Shown one piece after another: positions 63,311 through 64,000 of a stretch of DNA of 64,000 nucleotides. The notes beneath the pieces are model-generated. The model saw nothing but the letters and a program-made list of their open reading frames with translations, was not told the origin of the DNA and made no database searches. The stretch is taken from assembly GCA_009746045.1 (NCBI GenBank), contig RPFO01000041.1, forward strand, positions 3,082,613-3,146,612, read 5' to 3'. The position numbers were made by a program, and so were the translations under genes. The stretch's first letter is position 1; the number at the start of each line of letters is the position of its first letter. Source of the DNA: Mesostigma viride. Lineage: Eukaryota; Streptophyta; Mesostigmatophyceae; Mesostigmatales; Mesostigmataceae.

Positions 63311-64000
63311 CAACAATCTGCCAACGGCGTGGTCACAGGACAGTCATGGGTTAGTCACAGGAAGGGGGATGGGGCCAGCCAACCCTGTCAAGGTGTAGGG
63401 GGGAGGGCATCTCAATCCCACAAGACAACAAGGTCAGACAGGCTCCCTCCATAAGATGTTCCTTTCAGACCACACAACATGGATTAATCCTTGACAGCCA
63501 TAAGGTTGCAGATTGATGTCAAGCAGCGGGTAAGGCTGACGAGGTCAACACAAAGAGAGCTCACAGCTCCTAGGTTAAGACTCTCAGCAACAGTATCACA
63601 ACCCATCCTAGGTACAAAAATTGTCCATTGATCCAGAACGCTGTTGTACTGTGGGCAGCTCAAGGGCGGAAGGGTCCGTCAGCATAGAGAAATACTCAAG
63701 AGCTGTAGCAAGACCCCTTGCATCATGTACAACTGAAGGTGAGTGAGTAGGCACTCAGGGTACAGATGCCAGCATACTGTTGTACCAAATTAAAACTCTA
63801 TCAGAGAGAGGCTCTCAGACAGACATGAGAGGATACCACAAAGTCCACTCATGGGAGGCAGCAAGATAGACAAAGAAATGAACAGAGGTGAGAGGTGAGA
63901 CTTCCCAAGACAAGGATTAGCAAGCAAGGGAAGATCAGAAGGGGGTCAGAGGACAGTGACAAGGATCAATAACAAAGGCAAGCAATTGACAAGCAGTGAG

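Larger units (their letters stand above)
60794..64000 (+). mobile_element. LTR retrotransposon, 5' LTR and leader, runs off the window
   Basis: 60794-61998 is the sister of the LTR at 4980-6211 (TGTAACAG...ATCACA). After two bases comes TGGTATCAAAC. The following 2 kb (62036-64000) has no recognisable gag or pol on either strand; it contains GGAACTGGAACTGG-type micro-repeats (62060-62150), a duplicated 33-bp segment (62452-62507) and a degenerate tandem repeat (63118-63310). It is probably a long non-coding leader or the interior of a non-autonomous element. The 3' LTR lies outside. Confidence 0.7.

Noticed and set aside
1-64000. tRNA, rRNA, bacterial operons, riboswitches, origins
   Set aside because: No cloverleaf, rRNA landmark, Shine-Dalgarno-led gene series or related signal was seen. 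The polymerase III box-like motifs at 32836-32879 are too weak for a tRNA call.

Overview
The window looks like repeat-dominated nuclear DNA of a eukaryote. A large-genome green alga is the best guess: the Penelope-like element with an N-terminal GIY-YIG domain is of a kind described from the green lineage and protists, and eukaryotic splice-like signals are present. That assignment is inference, and no single-copy host gene is convincingly present. There are no rRNA, tRNA or CRISPR loci. Nearly everything recognisable is a mobile element, a fragment of one, or a tandem repeat, and many elements are nested. Coding relics often break at single-base indels, so either real decay or indel-type assembly error is possible.

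Layout. 1-4.0 kb: a decayed Penelope-like retroelement on the minus strand (GIY-YIG nuclease first, then reverse transcriptase). 5.0-6.2 kb: a 1.2-kb LTR with a tRNA-type primer-binding site; its sister copy begins at 60.8 kb and runs off the window. 6.8-8.5 kb: LINE fragments. 8.94-24.65 kb: one 15.7-kb LTR retrotransposon (Ty3/gypsy-like) with a 5-bp target duplication (ATGCC), 715-bp LTRs, primer site and polypurine tract. It hosts three younger-looking DNA elements: a TIR element inside its 5' LTR, a foldback MITE, and a 5.6-kb CACTA-like element whose interior is mostly satellite DNA. 24.7-26.1 kb: LINE ORF1-like relic. 27.26-37.17 kb: a complete but frame-broken copia-like element (A) with LTRs AGTTAT...ATAACT and duplication CCGTG, itself interrupted in integrase. 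37.8-38.5 kb: 43-bp minisatellite. 39.4-42.9 kb: three LINE fragments, all minus strand. 43.1-60.1 kb: a composite tetranucleotide array (CCCT, then CCCG, CCCA, CCAT) into which two nearly identical copia-like elements (B, minus strand, 43567-49665; B2, plus strand, 51129-59190) have inserted in opposite orientations. B2 also carries a 1.9-kb TTAA-type DNA transposon, for which B provides the empty site.

The most unusual system is the A/B copia-like family. Its LTRs end AGTT...AACT instead of TG...CA. Its Gag and integrase share one reading frame, while a protease-like domain (DTQ in place of DTG) lies after integrase and before reverse transcriptase. The polymerase box reads HGDD, the B integrase has Asp where the catalytic Glu is expected, the leader is only 19 nt with no TGG primer site, and both B copies sit in C-rich tetranucleotide arrays. 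The near identity of B and B2 suggests recent movement despite these departures.
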